This document shows positions 41,564 to 49,382 of a stretch of DNA of 64,000 bases, piece by piece. Both the position numbers and the translations under genes were made by a program. The number at the start of each line of letters is the position of its first letter. The first letter of the stretch is position 1. The DNA lies in assembly GCA_016795465.1 (NCBI GenBank), contig JAEUHK010000092.1, positions 78,567 to 142,566 on the forward strand, read 5' to 3'. This stretch comes from Verrucomicrobiaceae bacterium (GTDB lineage: Bacteria; Verrucomicrobiota; Verrucomicrobiia; Verrucomicrobiales; Verrucomicrobiaceae). The notes below the pieces were generated by a model. The model was given only the letters and a program-made list of their open reading frames with translations. It had not been told where the DNA came from and did not search any database.

Positions 41564-42448
41564 TCATGCGGGATGGATTTTGGGTTTGCTCAGCGCGTCC
41601 AGGCCTCCGTCTTGCCTGACTGGGTCTTCTGGCTCAGCCACCGGACCGGGGATGGCCAGCAGGACCCGGAAGCCCAGAAGCCAGTTGCAGTCGCGCGGGT
41701 GCCCCCAGTTGCGGACGGCGGAGCGGCCCCACCCGGCGGCGTCGCCCCAGGCAGCGCCACGCATGACGCGCATCGGGTGCTCTTTCGCAGCGTCTTCGTG
41801 CTCCCAAAACTGGGCGTCATCGCCGGCGTCTTCACGGGTCCAGGGGGCGGCGTGCCAGCCGTCGTGGCGTTTCACATAGCTCTTCGAGTCCTGGACGTCT
41901 TCACACCACTCTGAAACATTTCCGTGAAGGTCGTGCAGGCCCCAGAGATTCGGTTTGCCCTTCTCTCCCACCGCATGCGTGTGGTGCTCCGAGTTCCCAT
42001 CATACCAGCCCACCTCCCGAAGCGCTGCCTCACCATCCCCGCTCCAATACTCCGTCTCCGTCCCGGCCCGGCAGGCATATTCCCACTCCGCTTCACTCGG
42101 CAGTCGCGGCTCCCAGCCTGAAGGCAGGTTTTGCGCCGCTGTCTTCAGCCAGACCATGAAGTCCCGGGCCTGATACCAGTCCATGCTCTCCGCCGGTTGC
42201 TCCGGCTGCTCGTGGAAGCCGTTTTCGTGCTCCGGCAGGAAGCAGGCGAACTGCGCCTGGGTGACGGGGAAGGTGCCGAGGTAAAAGGGACGTGCGATGA
42301 TGACCCGGTGGCGGGGTTCTTCTTCAGAATCGTAGCCCCGCGAGCCCATGAGGAAGCCCTGCGGGCAGGCGGGGATGAGGCGCAGGTGCAGCGGCAGGCC
42401 GGTGGCGGAGCCGTCTGGCAGGTAGAGGGTGAGTTCTGGAGCGAGCAT
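41564..42448 (-). CDS. FGE-sulfatase-like protein, probably non-catalytic, copy 2
   Basis: 294 residues. It has the same layout as copy 1: FLMGSRGYDSEEEPRHRVI, PFYLGTFPVTQAQF, LPSEAEWEYACRAGTETEYW (117-136), GLHDLHGNVSEWC (170-182) and a final GFRVLLAIPG. The catalytic cysteine segment is replaced by RGAAWGDAAGWGRSAVRN with no cysteine, so it cannot be a formylglycine-generating enzyme of the known type. The central 70 residues are nearly identical to copy 1 while the N- and C-terminal parts differ, which suggests a duplicated module with diversified binding face. It begins 9 bp after the STING-like gene. Confidence 0.88.
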   Translation of the reverse strand: MLAPELTLYLPDGSATGLPLHLRLIPACPQGFLMGSRGYDSEEEPRHRVIIARPFYLGTFPVTQAQFACFLPEHENGFHEQPEQPAESMDWYQARDFMVWLKTAAQNLPSGWEPRLPSEAEWEYACRAGTETEYWSGDGEAALREVGWYDGNSEHHTHAVGEKGKPNLWGLHDLHGNVSEWCEDVQDSKSYVKRHDGWHAAPWTREDAGDDAQFWEHEDAAKEHPMRVMRGAAWGDAAGWGRSAVRNWGHPRDCNWLLGFRVLLAIPGPVAEPEDPVRQDGGLDALSKPKIHPA

Positions 42449-42457
42449 CCGGAAAGA

Positions 42458-43534
42458 TCAAAGCAGGGACCTTACAAGGGAGGGGGCTTCATCAATGGTG
42501 GTGAAGTGCAGAATGCTGCCTCGGACGCGGGAGCCATCGTGGTCGCGCTGATAGCGAATGGCCGCCTCAACGCGGTCGAGCAGACTTTCCTCCACCTGGG
42601 TCATGCGCTGCTGAAACTTGCGCTCAGCTCCCAGGCTGGGGAAGTTCCGATTGCGGTCCAGCAAGGAGAGAAGGCGGGGGGAGCGCTGTAGTGGGTAGAT
42701 GGTGCGGGGGATGTCGAGGACGATACCTTCGACGTGGTTAAACCAGATGCCTCCTTTTTCGTCTGACGGAACAGGCGGGAGCTTTTGATCCAAGGAAAGG
42801 GTGATATTGGCGCGGAGGAGTGATTCGGTGAGAAGCTGAACATCCCGCTCAAAGGTGCTGCGCACAGAGGAGGGACGCACATAGATGACCTGGCGGATCT
42901 TGTCAGGATGGTGGGCGAGAAAACCACCCTCTTTGATGAGGCGATAGAGGAAGTTGTCGTAGTAACCAGTGGCTAGCCCGACTGCGGCGGAGATATCGAC
43001 GATGGGGAGGCCGTAGAATTTGGAAACACGGTCGTTGGTGAACGTGGTGGTGCGGTTATCCAAATCGAGGAATTCTCGTAGAGGGGCACGCAGCACCGAT
43101 GCCAAAGTCGCGGGCTGAAAGTCGGGGACGCGGTATTGAGTGGAAGTGCGTGCGTAAAACGGAATGGGGCTGCCCTTCTGAACGAGGAGCATGGCTGGAA
43201 TACCCAAGGCATGGACGAGACCGAGTTCGTAGAAGACGTTGGCGCGGTCCGCATTGGCGGATTTGGGCGTGAGGTCAAAGACAGCGAGGTCGGCTGTGTC
43301 GAGAAGGTTGAGCAGATTCTCGACGATCTCCTGCTCATTTTGTCCATCGGGCACATGCACTTGGTGCTGAAGGACGTGGTGCTGCTGCAAGAGTGCGGCT
43401 AGATCGGGTTCGGACAAGAGACCGTTCAGGGCTTCCCGTATTTGAACCGTGGAGGAGGAGGACGAATCGCCCATGGGGCCAAAGACGATGATGTCGAGGC
43501 GGCGGTCAGCAGAGTAGGAGGAGGGTGGAGGCAT
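42458..43534 (-). CDS. Nucleoside-deoxyribosyltransferase/TIR-like domain fused to a bacterial STING-like domain
   Basis: 358 residues from the ATG at 43534. Residues 12-155 form a Rossmannoid domain of the nucleoside-deoxyribosyltransferase/TIR-like type: DIIVFGPMGD, VPDGQNEQEIVENLLNLLDT, then ADLAVFDLTP and NVFYELGLVHALGIPAMLL, with E103 as a catalytic candidate. Residues about 168-350 resemble the bacterial STING cyclic-dinucleotide domain: AAVGLATGYYDNFLYRLI (184-201), a strand IRQVIYVRPSSV, and VLDIPRTIY, where D274 and T278 have the spacing of the c-di-GMP-contacting Asp/Thr of known bacterial STINGs; GSILHFTTIDEAPSLV closes the domain. The order effector-STING matches TIR-STING. No CD-NTase is adjacent. 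Confidence 0.72.
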   Translation of the reverse strand: MPPPSSYSADRRLDIIVFGPMGDSSSSSTVQIREALNGLLSEPDLAALLQQHHVLQHQVHVPDGQNEQEIVENLLNLLDTADLAVFDLTPKSANADRANVFYELGLVHALGIPAMLLVQKGSPIPFYARTSTQYRVPDFQPATLASVLRAPLREFLDLDNRTTTFTNDRVSKFYGLPIVDISAAVGLATGYYDNFLYRLIKEGGFLAHHPDKIRQVIYVRPSSVRSTFERDVQLLTESLLRANITLSLDQKLPPVPSDEKGGIWFNHVEGIVLDIPRTIYPLQRSPRLLSLLDRNRNFPSLGAERKFQQRMTQVEESLLDRVEAAIRYQRDHDGSRVRGSILHFTTIDEAPSLVRSLL

Positions 43535-43560
43535 TGTAGGCGGGCAGATGGAGCGCGGAC

Positions 43561-45723
43561 TCAACCGGGTTCGCTGACTTCTTTGGCATAGACGACGGAC
43601 CACTCGGCGGCCTCCTGGACGAAGTCGGTGGCCAGATGCTCGGTGAAGCGAAGGACATCGTGGGACCAGCTGCCGACTTCGGTCGCGGGATTGGAGGACT
43701 GTTCTGCGATGGAGAGAGCGAGGCCGTCTGCCTGGGCATAGCGGCCGGTCTTTTTCTCCTCCCGCCCGACGAGGATGGAACGCATGACATCCGACCGCTC
43801 TGCCAGGGCCTGACACTCGGACTGGAAGCGAATGCCGCTGATGGCTGCGACCACGGCAGGCAGGATGGCCGAGGCGGCAATGAGCCAGGGTGTGGCGAGC
43901 TTGGCGAAACCGTAGAGCGCATGCGGCCAGTGCAGGATCTTGATGCCGAGAAGCACCAGATCGAACCCAACGATGGCGATGACGGCCCAGCCGAGGACTT
44001 TTTGCCACTGCTCCAGGCCGTGGTGCATGGCGTGCATGGTCTGTGTATTGCCCTCATGGTAGTCGGCCTGGACGGTGATCCAGGAGTCGCGCACGAGGGC
44101 GATGGTCTGCCTGGGCTGCGGGGTGAGCAGGTGGCGGATCTGGACGGTGGAGCTGCCATCGTGGCTGGGAATCTGCGCGGGCTGGGCGGCGGCGAGGTCT
44201 GCCGGGGAGACGGAGCGGACGATGGCATCAAACAACCAGTCCACCGCGCTCTGGCGGACGGCACGCGAGGCGAACTGGGGCAGCGCAGCGGCGGGCGGCT
44301 GCTGGCTGCCAACGAGCGGGAGGTAAAACATGGCACGCAGGCGCTCCGCCAGGTAGCGAGTGTCAATGGCGCGGTCATTCCAGTGACAGTCATTGGCCGT
44401 CTTGGTATTGAAAAAGATGAAGAACAGCAGGCCCATCTTCCCTGCGGCGAGGGCGATGAGCACGGGGACGAGCCAAGGCTGCTGCTGCGGATTGACGGCC
44501 ACATCTTTGGGCTCAAGCCCTGCCGCCTTTAAAACGGAGGCGACCTGCTCCGCCAGCGGCGTGTGCGCTGCGGTGCCGAGCAGGGTGAGGCTGATGGCAG
44601 CCAGGATGACGGCGGTGATGGCGACGGCGTAATTCAGAATGAAGGCCCCGCGATACAGACCGGTGTAGTGGTAGTTCAGCCGCGTGGCACGCCTCCGATA
44701 GGTGGCGTAGGGTTCCAGAGGCGGGTCGGACTTGGCTTTGGGGCCTTTTTTGAACCAGCCCTCGAACCAGACCCAGGCGGCCTTTCGCCGTCGGCTGAGC
44801 CAGCGAGCCTCGGCGGCCTCCGGGCTCTCGGGTTCGTCGAAGAACTCTTTGAGCACCTGCTCGCCATACTTGCGAGCCTTCTCAGCCTGATGGGAGCCTG
44901 CGGTGAGGCCAGCGTCAGGGTCGGCGGTGAGGTAGTTGATCCAAGCATGGAGCCTCTCGGTGCGCTCGGCACTCTTTGGAGCCTCTCCGGCCAGCACATT
45001 CGGGATGAGGTCCTCCGGCTCAATGAGGTAGATGGCCTCTTCCGCCCGGCTTTTTCCGGTATGGATGAAGATCACGGGCAGGTCGAAGGCCTGCGCCTCC
45101 CGCACGGTCTCCATCGTGCCTCCCGCACGGCCATCGTCGTCAGGATTTGCTGCGGCGATGAGGAGATCACTCTGGCGCAGAAGCACGGCGGACTGCGCTC
45201 GGTAGGCACGGGCGCGGCGTCTCTTCGCCAGGCTAGTGTCGGGCGCTGGTTTGTCGTAGATCCCATCCAACGCGATGACCCAGGCAGACCGGGCGAGCAG
45301 CTGGTCAAAACGTGGCAAGTAAGCGGTGGAGCGGCTGCGGCGGTAAACCTCCGGCCTAAATGGCAGCACCACGCCCAGCTCTGTCTGCAAGCAACCGGCG
45401 ATGCTGCTCTCTCCGGCCTGCGGCAGGGCACAGTGGCCCTGCAACCGATCCAAGGCGAGGCTGGCCCGGTCATCCGCGCCCTCGCACAACCCGGTGATCA
45501 AACGAAGCAAAGGGCAGTCCTTCGAGTAAAACGAAGTGATGGGCGGCACCGCGCCACCTTCATAAGGCACCCCCGGAGCCAGAGCCGCCAGCCGATGCCC
45601 CAAGCTGGACAGGATAAGGTCGAGGGATTCATCCAAAACGCGGGTTTCAGAATCAGTGAGTTCGCGACGGCCAGCAAAGCCAGCACGCAGAACAAGGCGG
45701 GGACGCAGAGGGAATGAGCTCAT
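43561..45723 (-). CDS. SLOG domain protein with four transmembrane helices, first gene of island C
   Basis: 720 residues from the ATG at 45723 (MSSFPLRPRLVLRAGFAGRR). An upstream in-frame extension to 45903 would overlap the divergent hydrolase gene and is rejected. Residues 8-225 match the SLOG domain of the locus B protein block by block: LVLRAGFAGRREL, GLCEGADDRASLAL, VVLPFRPEVYRRS, and SDLLIAAANPDDDGRAGGT with PVIFIHT. Four membrane helices in two pairs follow (FILNYAVAITAVILAAIS, WLVPVLIALAAGKMGLLFF, then WAVIAIVGFDLVLLGIKI and WLIAASAILPAVVAAI). DTRYLAERLRAMFYLPL after helix 2 and a C-terminal AAEWSVVYAKE mirror the other copy. It is a nucleotide-sensing membrane effector candidate. Confidence 0.8.
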   Translation of the reverse strand: MSSFPLRPRLVLRAGFAGRRELTDSETRVLDESLDLILSSLGHRLAALAPGVPYEGGAVPPITSFYSKDCPLLRLITGLCEGADDRASLALDRLQGHCALPQAGESSIAGCLQTELGVVLPFRPEVYRRSRSTAYLPRFDQLLARSAWVIALDGIYDKPAPDTSLAKRRRARAYRAQSAVLLRQSDLLIAAANPDDDGRAGGTMETVREAQAFDLPVIFIHTGKSRAEEAIYLIEPEDLIPNVLAGEAPKSAERTERLHAWINYLTADPDAGLTAGSHQAEKARKYGEQVLKEFFDEPESPEAAEARWLSRRRKAAWVWFEGWFKKGPKAKSDPPLEPYATYRRRATRLNYHYTGLYRGAFILNYAVAITAVILAAISLTLLGTAAHTPLAEQVASVLKAAGLEPKDVAVNPQQQPWLVPVLIALAAGKMGLLFFIFFNTKTANDCHWNDRAIDTRYLAERLRAMFYLPLVGSQQPPAAALPQFASRAVRQSAVDWLFDAIVRSVSPADLAAAQPAQIPSHDGSSTVQIRHLLTPQPRQTIALVRDSWITVQADYHEGNTQTMHAMHHGLEQWQKVLGWAVIAIVGFDLVLLGIKILHWPHALYGFAKLATPWLIAASAILPAVVAAISGIRFQSECQALAERSDVMRSILVGREEKKTGRYAQADGLALSIAEQSSNPATEVGSWSHDVLRFTEHLATDFVQEAAEWSVVYAKEVSEPG

Positions 45724-45845
45724 GGATGAAAAGAAACAAGCATCTTTTGCACCGCCAGTCATGACGAAAGCTCGTGTGACAGAAGCGATCTGGACCGTAA
45801 CCAAGAGCGCACGACTTTCCCGACCCCTCCGCTTCTTTCCCGCCC
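45724..45845. promoter_or_regulatory. Divergent promoter region between island C and nucleoside hydrolase 2
   Basis: 122 bp separate the divergent starts at 45723 (minus) and 45846 (plus), so promoters for both must lie here or overlap coding sequence. I see no convincing -35/-10 pair or operator palindrome, only a pyrimidine-rich stretch before 45846. Confidence 0.4.
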
Positions 45846-46817
45846 ATGAAATCCCTCCTCTCTGTGTTCCTCTTTGCCCTCTGTGGTTTATCCCAGGCGG
45901 CACCCGTGAAGCTCATCTTCGACACCGACATGGGCAACGATGTCGATGACCTGATGGCGCTGTGCATGATTCACAACCTGCAAAAGCGCGGCGCGTGTGA
46001 GCTGCTCGCGGTCACGGTGACGAAGGATCATCCGCAGGCGGCGGCGTTCGTCGATGCGGTGAACACGCTCTACGGTTATCCGGACACACCCATCGGCGTG
46101 GTGCGCAATGGAGCGGCGAAGGAGGCGGGGAAGTTCAACCTTCTCGCCGACAAGTATCCGCACGATCTCAAAAGCGGCACCGATGCACCTGAGGCAGGCG
46201 GTTTGATCAAAGACATCCTCGCGAAGCAGCCGGATGGCAGCGTGGTGATCGCGCAGGTCGGCTTTTTCACGAATCTGGCGCGTCTGATGGACGATGCGGA
46301 GGCGAAGGCACTCATCGCGAAAAAAGTGAAAGTGCTCAGCATCATGGCGGGCGCGTTTCAGACGGTGAACTTCGACACGCGGCACCTCGAATACAATGTG
46401 AAGCTCGATGTGCCCGCGGCACAGAAGCTTGCCAAGGAATGGCCGACGCCGATGGTGTGGAGCGGCTACGAGATCGGCGTGGCGGCGGCGTTTCCGCATG
46501 TCGTGATCGAGCAGGACCTCAATTACATGCCGCAGCATCCGCTCAAGGAGGCCTACTACCTCTACAACCCGCCGCCGCACGATCGCCCGACCTGGGACCC
46601 CACGGCGGTGCTGTATGCGATCTACCCGGACCGCGGTTACTTCGATCTCTCGCCTCCCGGCAACATCAAGGTCGATGACGACTCCGCCACGCTCTTCCGC
46701 CCCGTGAAGAAAGGCGAAGGAAAGCACCGCTTTCTCATCATGAGCCCCGAGCAGGCGACACGCGTGCGCGAAGCCATCGTGCAGCTCAGCGTCGAACCTC
46801 CACCGGCGAAGAAGTGA
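45846..46817 (+). CDS. Nucleoside hydrolase, exported (copy 2)
   Basis: 323 residues with a signal peptide (MKSLLSVFLFALCGLSQAA). The Ca-site motif FDTDMGNDVDDLMAL (25-39) is intact; VKVLSIMAGAFQT and VWSGYEIGVAAAF align with copy 1 at 34900, and so does HDRPTWDPTAVLYAIYPDRG. It should split nucleosides to base and ribose in the periplasm. It overlaps the ribokinase gene by one base (TGATG), which points to a ribose-salvage pair. The DNA coding the signal peptide is close to that of the gene at 49383-50084, apparently from a CTCTGTG-rich dispersed repeat. Confidence 0.92.
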   Translation: MKSLLSVFLFALCGLSQAAPVKLIFDTDMGNDVDDLMALCMIHNLQKRGACELLAVTVTKDHPQAAAFVDAVNTLYGYPDTPIGVVRNGAAKEAGKFNLLADKYPHDLKSGTDAPEAGGLIKDILAKQPDGSVVIAQVGFFTNLARLMDDAEAKALIAKKVKVLSIMAGAFQTVNFDTRHLEYNVKLDVPAAQKLAKEWPTPMVWSGYEIGVAAAFPHVVIEQDLNYMPQHPLKEAYYLYNPPPHDRPTWDPTAVLYAIYPDRGYFDLSPPGNIKVDDDSATLFRPVKKGEGKHRFLIMSPEQATRVREAIVQLSVEPPPAKK

Positions 46818-47677
46818 TGGAAACAACGCGACCCAGCATCGTCGTCGTCGGTTCGTTGAACGTGGATCACACGTTGCGTGTGCCACGCATTCCTGCACCG
46901 GGTGAAACGCTGACGTCGAGCAGCATGCTGACCTGTTTTGGTGGCAAAGGGGCGAATCAAGCCGTCGCCGCTGCGCGAGCAGGCGGACGCGTGGCAATGA
47001 TCGGCTGCGTGGGCGTGGATGATTTCGGCACGCGCTACATCGAGGCGCTCAAAGCCGAGGGAATCGACACTTCGGGCGTTTTGCGCTCCGAAACGCCGAC
47101 GGGCAGCGCCTTTATCGCGGTGGATGATGCGGGCGAGAATTCGATCATCGTGAATCCGGGCGCGAATCACGCGATCACGGTCGCTGACATCGAAAAACAG
47201 GCTGAACTCATCCGCGGAGCCGATGCGCTGCTGCTGCAGCTTGAGTGCCCGCTGCCGGTGGTGCGTCGTGCGGCGGAAATGGCACGCGAAGCGGGTGTGA
47301 AGGTCATCTTAAACCCGTCGCCGCTCAGCGAGGCGTTTTTGGCGGATCACTTCGAAGTCGATGTGCTGATCGTGAATGAAGGCGAAGCGGCCCAAATCAC
47401 GCCAAATCGCGATTTGAAGGAGGCGCGGTGCGCTCAGCTCATCATCACGCGAGGTGCGGAGAGCACGCTGAGCCTCACGGCGGCTGGATTGAGCGAGTTT
47501 GCGCCGCCCAAAGTCACGCCGGTGGATACGGTAGGCGCGGGGGACACCTTTGCGGGTGCGTTCGCCGTCTCGGGAGACATTGCCTACGCGAATGCGGCTG
47601 GAGCGCTGGCGACGCTGAAAGCGGGTGCGCAGCCTTCGATCCCGACGCGGAGCGAGATCGAGGCGTTTATTTCGTGA
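46817..47677 (+). CDS. rbsK: Ribokinase (PfkB family)
   Basis: 286 residues from the ATG at 46817, in TGATG overlap with the hydrolase stop. Ribokinase signatures are complete: VVVGSLNVDHTLRVPRIPAPGE at the N-terminus (residues about 9-30), CFGGKGANQAVAAARAGG, and the ATP/anion-hole motif DTVGAGDTFAGAF with the catalytic Asp. It phosphorylates ribose to ribose-5-phosphate in the cytoplasm, which fits the coupled nucleoside hydrolase. The length is a little short of E. coli RbsK. Its last 11 bp overlap the convergent EF-hand gene. Confidence 0.93.
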   Translation: METTRPSIVVVGSLNVDHTLRVPRIPAPGETLTSSSMLTCFGGKGANQAVAAARAGGRVAMIGCVGVDDFGTRYIEALKAEGIDTSGVLRSETPTGSAFIAVDDAGENSIIVNPGANHAITVADIEKQAELIRGADALLLQLECPLPVVRRAAEMAREAGVKVILNPSPLSEAFLADHFEVDVLIVNEGEAAQITPNRDLKEARCAQLIITRGAESTLSLTAAGLSEFAPPKVTPVDTVGAGDTFAGAFAVSGDIAYANAAGALATLKAGAQPSIPTRSEIEAFIS

Positions 47678-48110
47678 TGAGCTTCACCGGCAGCTCGCTG
47701 AGTTCGGCGAGGGTGAGGCTGTTGTTCTTGTCCGCGTCGAGACGGCCGAAAATGGTCAGGGAGAGCTCGTCATACTCTTTTCGGCTCACGGCCTTGTCGC
47801 CGTCGGAGTCGAGGGCGGAGAGCACCTGCTGAATGAGGGCGACAATGAGCGTGGCGGCGATGTCGCCAGATTCTTCCGCGATGTCTTCTTTGAGGTTCTC
47901 GGATTCCTCGGGCTTGATGAGGCCGTCGTTGTTCGCGTCGAGTTTCGAAAAGCTCTCGGCGATGCCTGTCTGCCATTCTCCGGCGTCGATGAGGTCGTCG
48001 GAGTTGGTATCGAACTGCTTCGTGATCAGCTTGGCGAGCGATTCAGCGCCGGGCAAAGCGGCGGTGAGCGTGGAAGAACCAAGCAGCAGGGCAAACAGGA
48101 CTCGTTTCAT
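47667..48110 (-). CDS. Exported EF-hand calcium-binding protein
   Basis: 147 residues with a signal peptide (MKRVLFALLLGSSTLTAALPG). Four EF-hand-like loops are visible: DTNSDDLIDAGEW, DANNDGLIKPEE, DSDGDKAVSRKEY and DADKNNSLTLAEL, spaced as two pairs. Small secreted EF-hand proteins are frequent in PVC bacteria; the role is unknown. The stop overlaps the end of the convergent ribokinase gene by 11 bp. It is followed on the same strand by nothing, and preceded by the NHL-repeat gene 24 bp upstream. Confidence 0.9.
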   Translation of the reverse strand: MKRVLFALLLGSSTLTAALPGAESLAKLITKQFDTNSDDLIDAGEWQTGIAESFSKLDANNDGLIKPEESENLKEDIAEESGDIAATLIVALIQQVLSALDSDGDKAVSRKEYDELSLTIFGRLDADKNNSLTLAELSELPVKLITK

Positions 48111-48134
48111 GAGGGGCGGAAACAGCCGCCACAG

Positions 48135-49103
48135 CTACTTCTTGCGCACAAACTTCTGCACGCGCACTCCGGTGCCTTCGGCGACGTAAATCGCGCCGTC
48201 CGGGCCGATGGCGATGTCGTGACCGAGCTGGAACTGCCCCGGAGCCTGGCCAAACGAGCCAAAGGTGTCGATCACCGTGCCACGGGCATCGAGCTCCACG
48301 GCCTTGCCGCGCTGCTCCGGCCGCACGGAGGGCGAACCGCCGTCGATGATGAAAACATGGCCGTCTGGCGCTGTCGCGATGCCGTAGGGCTTGCCGAGGC
48401 GCGGACCTTTCCAGGCGGCGATGAAGCCACCGCGGGCATCGAAGAGTTGCAACCGCTCGTTTTCGCGGTCGCAGACGATCACGCGGCCTTGTGAGTCGAT
48501 GGCGATGCCATGGGGCAGGTTGAACTCACCCTCGCCGCGGCCCTTGCTGCCCCACTGGAACTCAAACTGACCGGTGGCGCTGAATTTGACCACGCGAGTG
48601 TTCTTGTAGCCGTCGCTCACATAAAACGAGCCATCGGCCATCACGGCGACATCGGTGGGAAGGTTGAAGTGCCGTCCATCCGCTCCTGGCACACCTGCCT
48701 CGCCGAGCGTGAGCAGCACCTTGCCCTCCGGCGTGCATTGGAAGACCTGATGCAGGCCGACATCGGTGAGCCACACGTAGCCTCCCGAGTCTATGGTGAG
48801 CCCGTGAGGCATGATGAAGCGGTTTTCACCCCAGGTGGCGAGCAACTTGCCCGTCACGCCATCGAAGATGCTCACCGTCGGCTCCTTGATGGGCTCCTTC
48901 GGAAAAGGATTCGACCACTTGCGGCCGCTGCGGTGAAACACAAACACGCGGTTCTGCGCATCGACACCGACTCCGGCACAAAGCCCGAGCACATGCCCCT
49001 CCGGCAAGCGAGGCCAGTCAGGCACCACTTCATGCTGAGCCCGGGTCAGAGGCGACACAAACAACAAAATGGCGCAGACGGTTCTGGTGGTCAGCGAGAT
49101 CAT
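48135..49103 (-). CDS. Secreted NHL-repeat six-bladed propeller protein
   Basis: 322 residues from the ATG at 49103, which starts a signal peptide (MISLTTRTVCAILLFVSPLT). Blades are of NHL type: GLCAGVGVDAQNRVFVFHR, MPHGLTIDSGGYVWLTDVG, NLPTDVAVMADGSFYVSDGY, NLPHGIAIDSQGRVIVCDRE and QLGHDIAIGPDGAIYVAEG. The nearest described relatives are peptidyl-alpha-hydroxyglycine lyase-like and related NHL proteins; catalysis is not assured. The upstream 91-aa membrane protein gene overlaps it by 4 bp (ATGA), so they are coupled. Alternative starts upstream lack a signal. Confidence 0.9.
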   Translation of the reverse strand: MISLTTRTVCAILLFVSPLTRAQHEVVPDWPRLPEGHVLGLCAGVGVDAQNRVFVFHRSGRKWSNPFPKEPIKEPTVSIFDGVTGKLLATWGENRFIMPHGLTIDSGGYVWLTDVGLHQVFQCTPEGKVLLTLGEAGVPGADGRHFNLPTDVAVMADGSFYVSDGYKNTRVVKFSATGQFEFQWGSKGRGEGEFNLPHGIAIDSQGRVIVCDRENERLQLFDARGGFIAAWKGPRLGKPYGIATAPDGHVFIIDGGSPSVRPEQRGKAVELDARGTVIDTFGSFGQAPGQFQLGHDIAIGPDGAIYVAEGTGVRVQKFVRKK

Positions 49104-49375
49104 CGGGAGTGTGTCTCTGTCTTTTGACTTCGGATGAACTGAACAAACCAGCGGACGAGAACCGCATATGGCAAAATCGCGGGTATCCATAGCCAACAGG
49201 TGGACAAACCCCGGCTCTTGAAATGCGAAGGGGCAACGCCCCAAACATCCACGATGGCCATGAAGAACACGAGTGGCAGCACAAGCTCGGCATACCGCCT
49301 GCTTCGTAAGGCATGAACGATAGGCAGGGCTAGCCAGCCCAAGGTTCCAACCAGCGATAGCGTGTCGTCCGACAT
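49100..49375 (-). CDS. Small membrane protein of unknown function
   Basis: 91 residues with about three hydrophobic segments (LSLVGTLGWLALPIVHAL, YAELVLPLVFFMAIVDVWGV, WLWIPAILPYAVLVRWFVQF) and a basic C-terminus (RSQKTETHSR). No family recognised. Its stop overlaps the start of the NHL-repeat gene (ATGA) and its start lies 7 bp from the stop of the DUF1080-like gene upstream, so it belongs to a compact run of minus-strand genes. Confidence 0.65.
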   Translation of the reverse strand: MSDDTLSLVGTLGWLALPIVHALRSRRYAELVLPLVFFMAIVDVWGVAPSHFKSRGLSTCWLWIPAILPYAVLVRWFVQFIRSQKTETHSR

Positions 49376-49382
49376 GATGCGA

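Noticed and set aside
40432..42448. Diversity-generating retroelement
   Set aside because: The FGE-like proteins are typical targets, but no reverse transcriptase, accessory gene or template repeat is visible in the window.
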